Source: a virus. From it: DNA of 21,141 bases. The DNA is taken from the IMG/VR virus record IMGVR_UViG_3300029984_000035, positions 1 to 21,141 of that record; one strand, written 5' to 3'. Within the stretch, counting starts at the first letter, position 1. Every line of letters starts with the position of its first letter. Positions 21,080 to 21,141 of this stretch are shown piece after piece. The notes under the pieces are model-generated. The model was not told where the DNA came from. It was given only the letters and a program-made list of their open reading frames with translations, and did not search any database. The translations under genes were made by a program, and so were the position numbers.

Positions 21080-21141
21080 AGCCTCAAACAGGATTCGAAC
21101 CTGTGACCTACTCATTACAAATGAGCCGCTCTACCAACTGA
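21080..21141 (-). tRNA. tRNA-Thr(UGU), partial at 5' end
   Basis: Read leftward, the window holds most of a canonical tRNA: the end of the D stem and loop (TCAGTTGGTAGAGC), anticodon stem GCTCA/TGAGT with loop TTTGTAA (anticodon TGT, reads ACA), variable loop AGGTC, T stem ACAGG/CCTGT with TTCGAAT, and acceptor strand TTGAGGC with T as discriminator. CCA is not encoded. The first 11 or so bases lie beyond the right edge. It precedes E by 22 bases on the same strand. It may be a phage-encoded tRNA within the late operon or a host gene next to a truncated prophage. Confidence 0.92.

Noticed and set aside
21080-21141. tRNA-Thr as the attachment site used by this integrase
   Set aside because: No copy of the tRNA 3' half (GGTTCGAATCC) is visible beside int at 6937-7215 or 8368-8433, where attP should carry it.

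Overview
The window is a compact, AT-rich stretch of a temperate phage (or prophage) of a Bacteroidota host, carrying a contractile-tail (P2/Mu-like myovirus) morphogenesis module. The host assignment is an inference. It rests on a near-perfect Bacteroidota-type promoter (TTTG, 20 nt, TATATTTG) at 5416-5447, the lack of strong Shine-Dalgarno sites, the YSWKHT-type tyrosine integrase, and small early genes of the kind I recall from Bacteroides-group phages.

Left arm (1-5310, all leftward): an early operon read from a promoter beside the repressor. From promoter-proximal to distal it holds a run of small genes, including two HTH proteins (one LuxR/GerE-like with a membrane helix) and two tiny membrane peptides. 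A recombination set follows (RecT annealing protein, a coiled-coil protein, and a PD-(D/E)XK exonuclease-like protein). It ends with a repeat protein made of 20-residue units that runs off the window. Most genes are joined by ATGA, TAATG or similar overlaps, which I used to correct several starts.

Control and integration region (5311-8433): an operator-rich divergent intergenic region, a CI/LexA-like repressor, a membrane 'moron'-type gene, a 279-bp repeat-rich stretch that looks like an attachment site (attP), the integrase, and a strong terminator for the opposing late operon.

Late region (8434-21057, all leftward; transcription runs from high to low coordinates): tail-assembly chaperone E with a programmed -1 frameshift to E', tape measure T, U, X, an unknown gene, D (hub), V (spike), an unknown gene, W, J, I, collar-type fibre and other fibre-associated proteins, and a LamG-like protein. 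A lysis cassette follows (coiled-coil membrane protein, GH24 endolysin, holin-like protein, spanin-like protein). A partial tRNA-Thr(UGU) lies 22 nt upstream of E at the window edge. Sheath, tube and head genes are not present and would be expected further right.

The most notable non-gene signals are: (1) an A_AAA_AAC slippery heptamer followed three bases later by a 10-bp perfect stem at E/E'; (2) a 19-bp perfect inverted repeat with a 4-nt loop inside the D gene; (3) four GTACATNAAA motifs flanking a small dyad upstream of int, resembling an uncut attP; (4) a pair of overlapping tiny membrane ORFs; (5) a carbohydrate-binding-module-like insertion in baseplate protein J. I see no wholly new multi-gene system. 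All homology statements come from reading the sequence and memory, not from searches.
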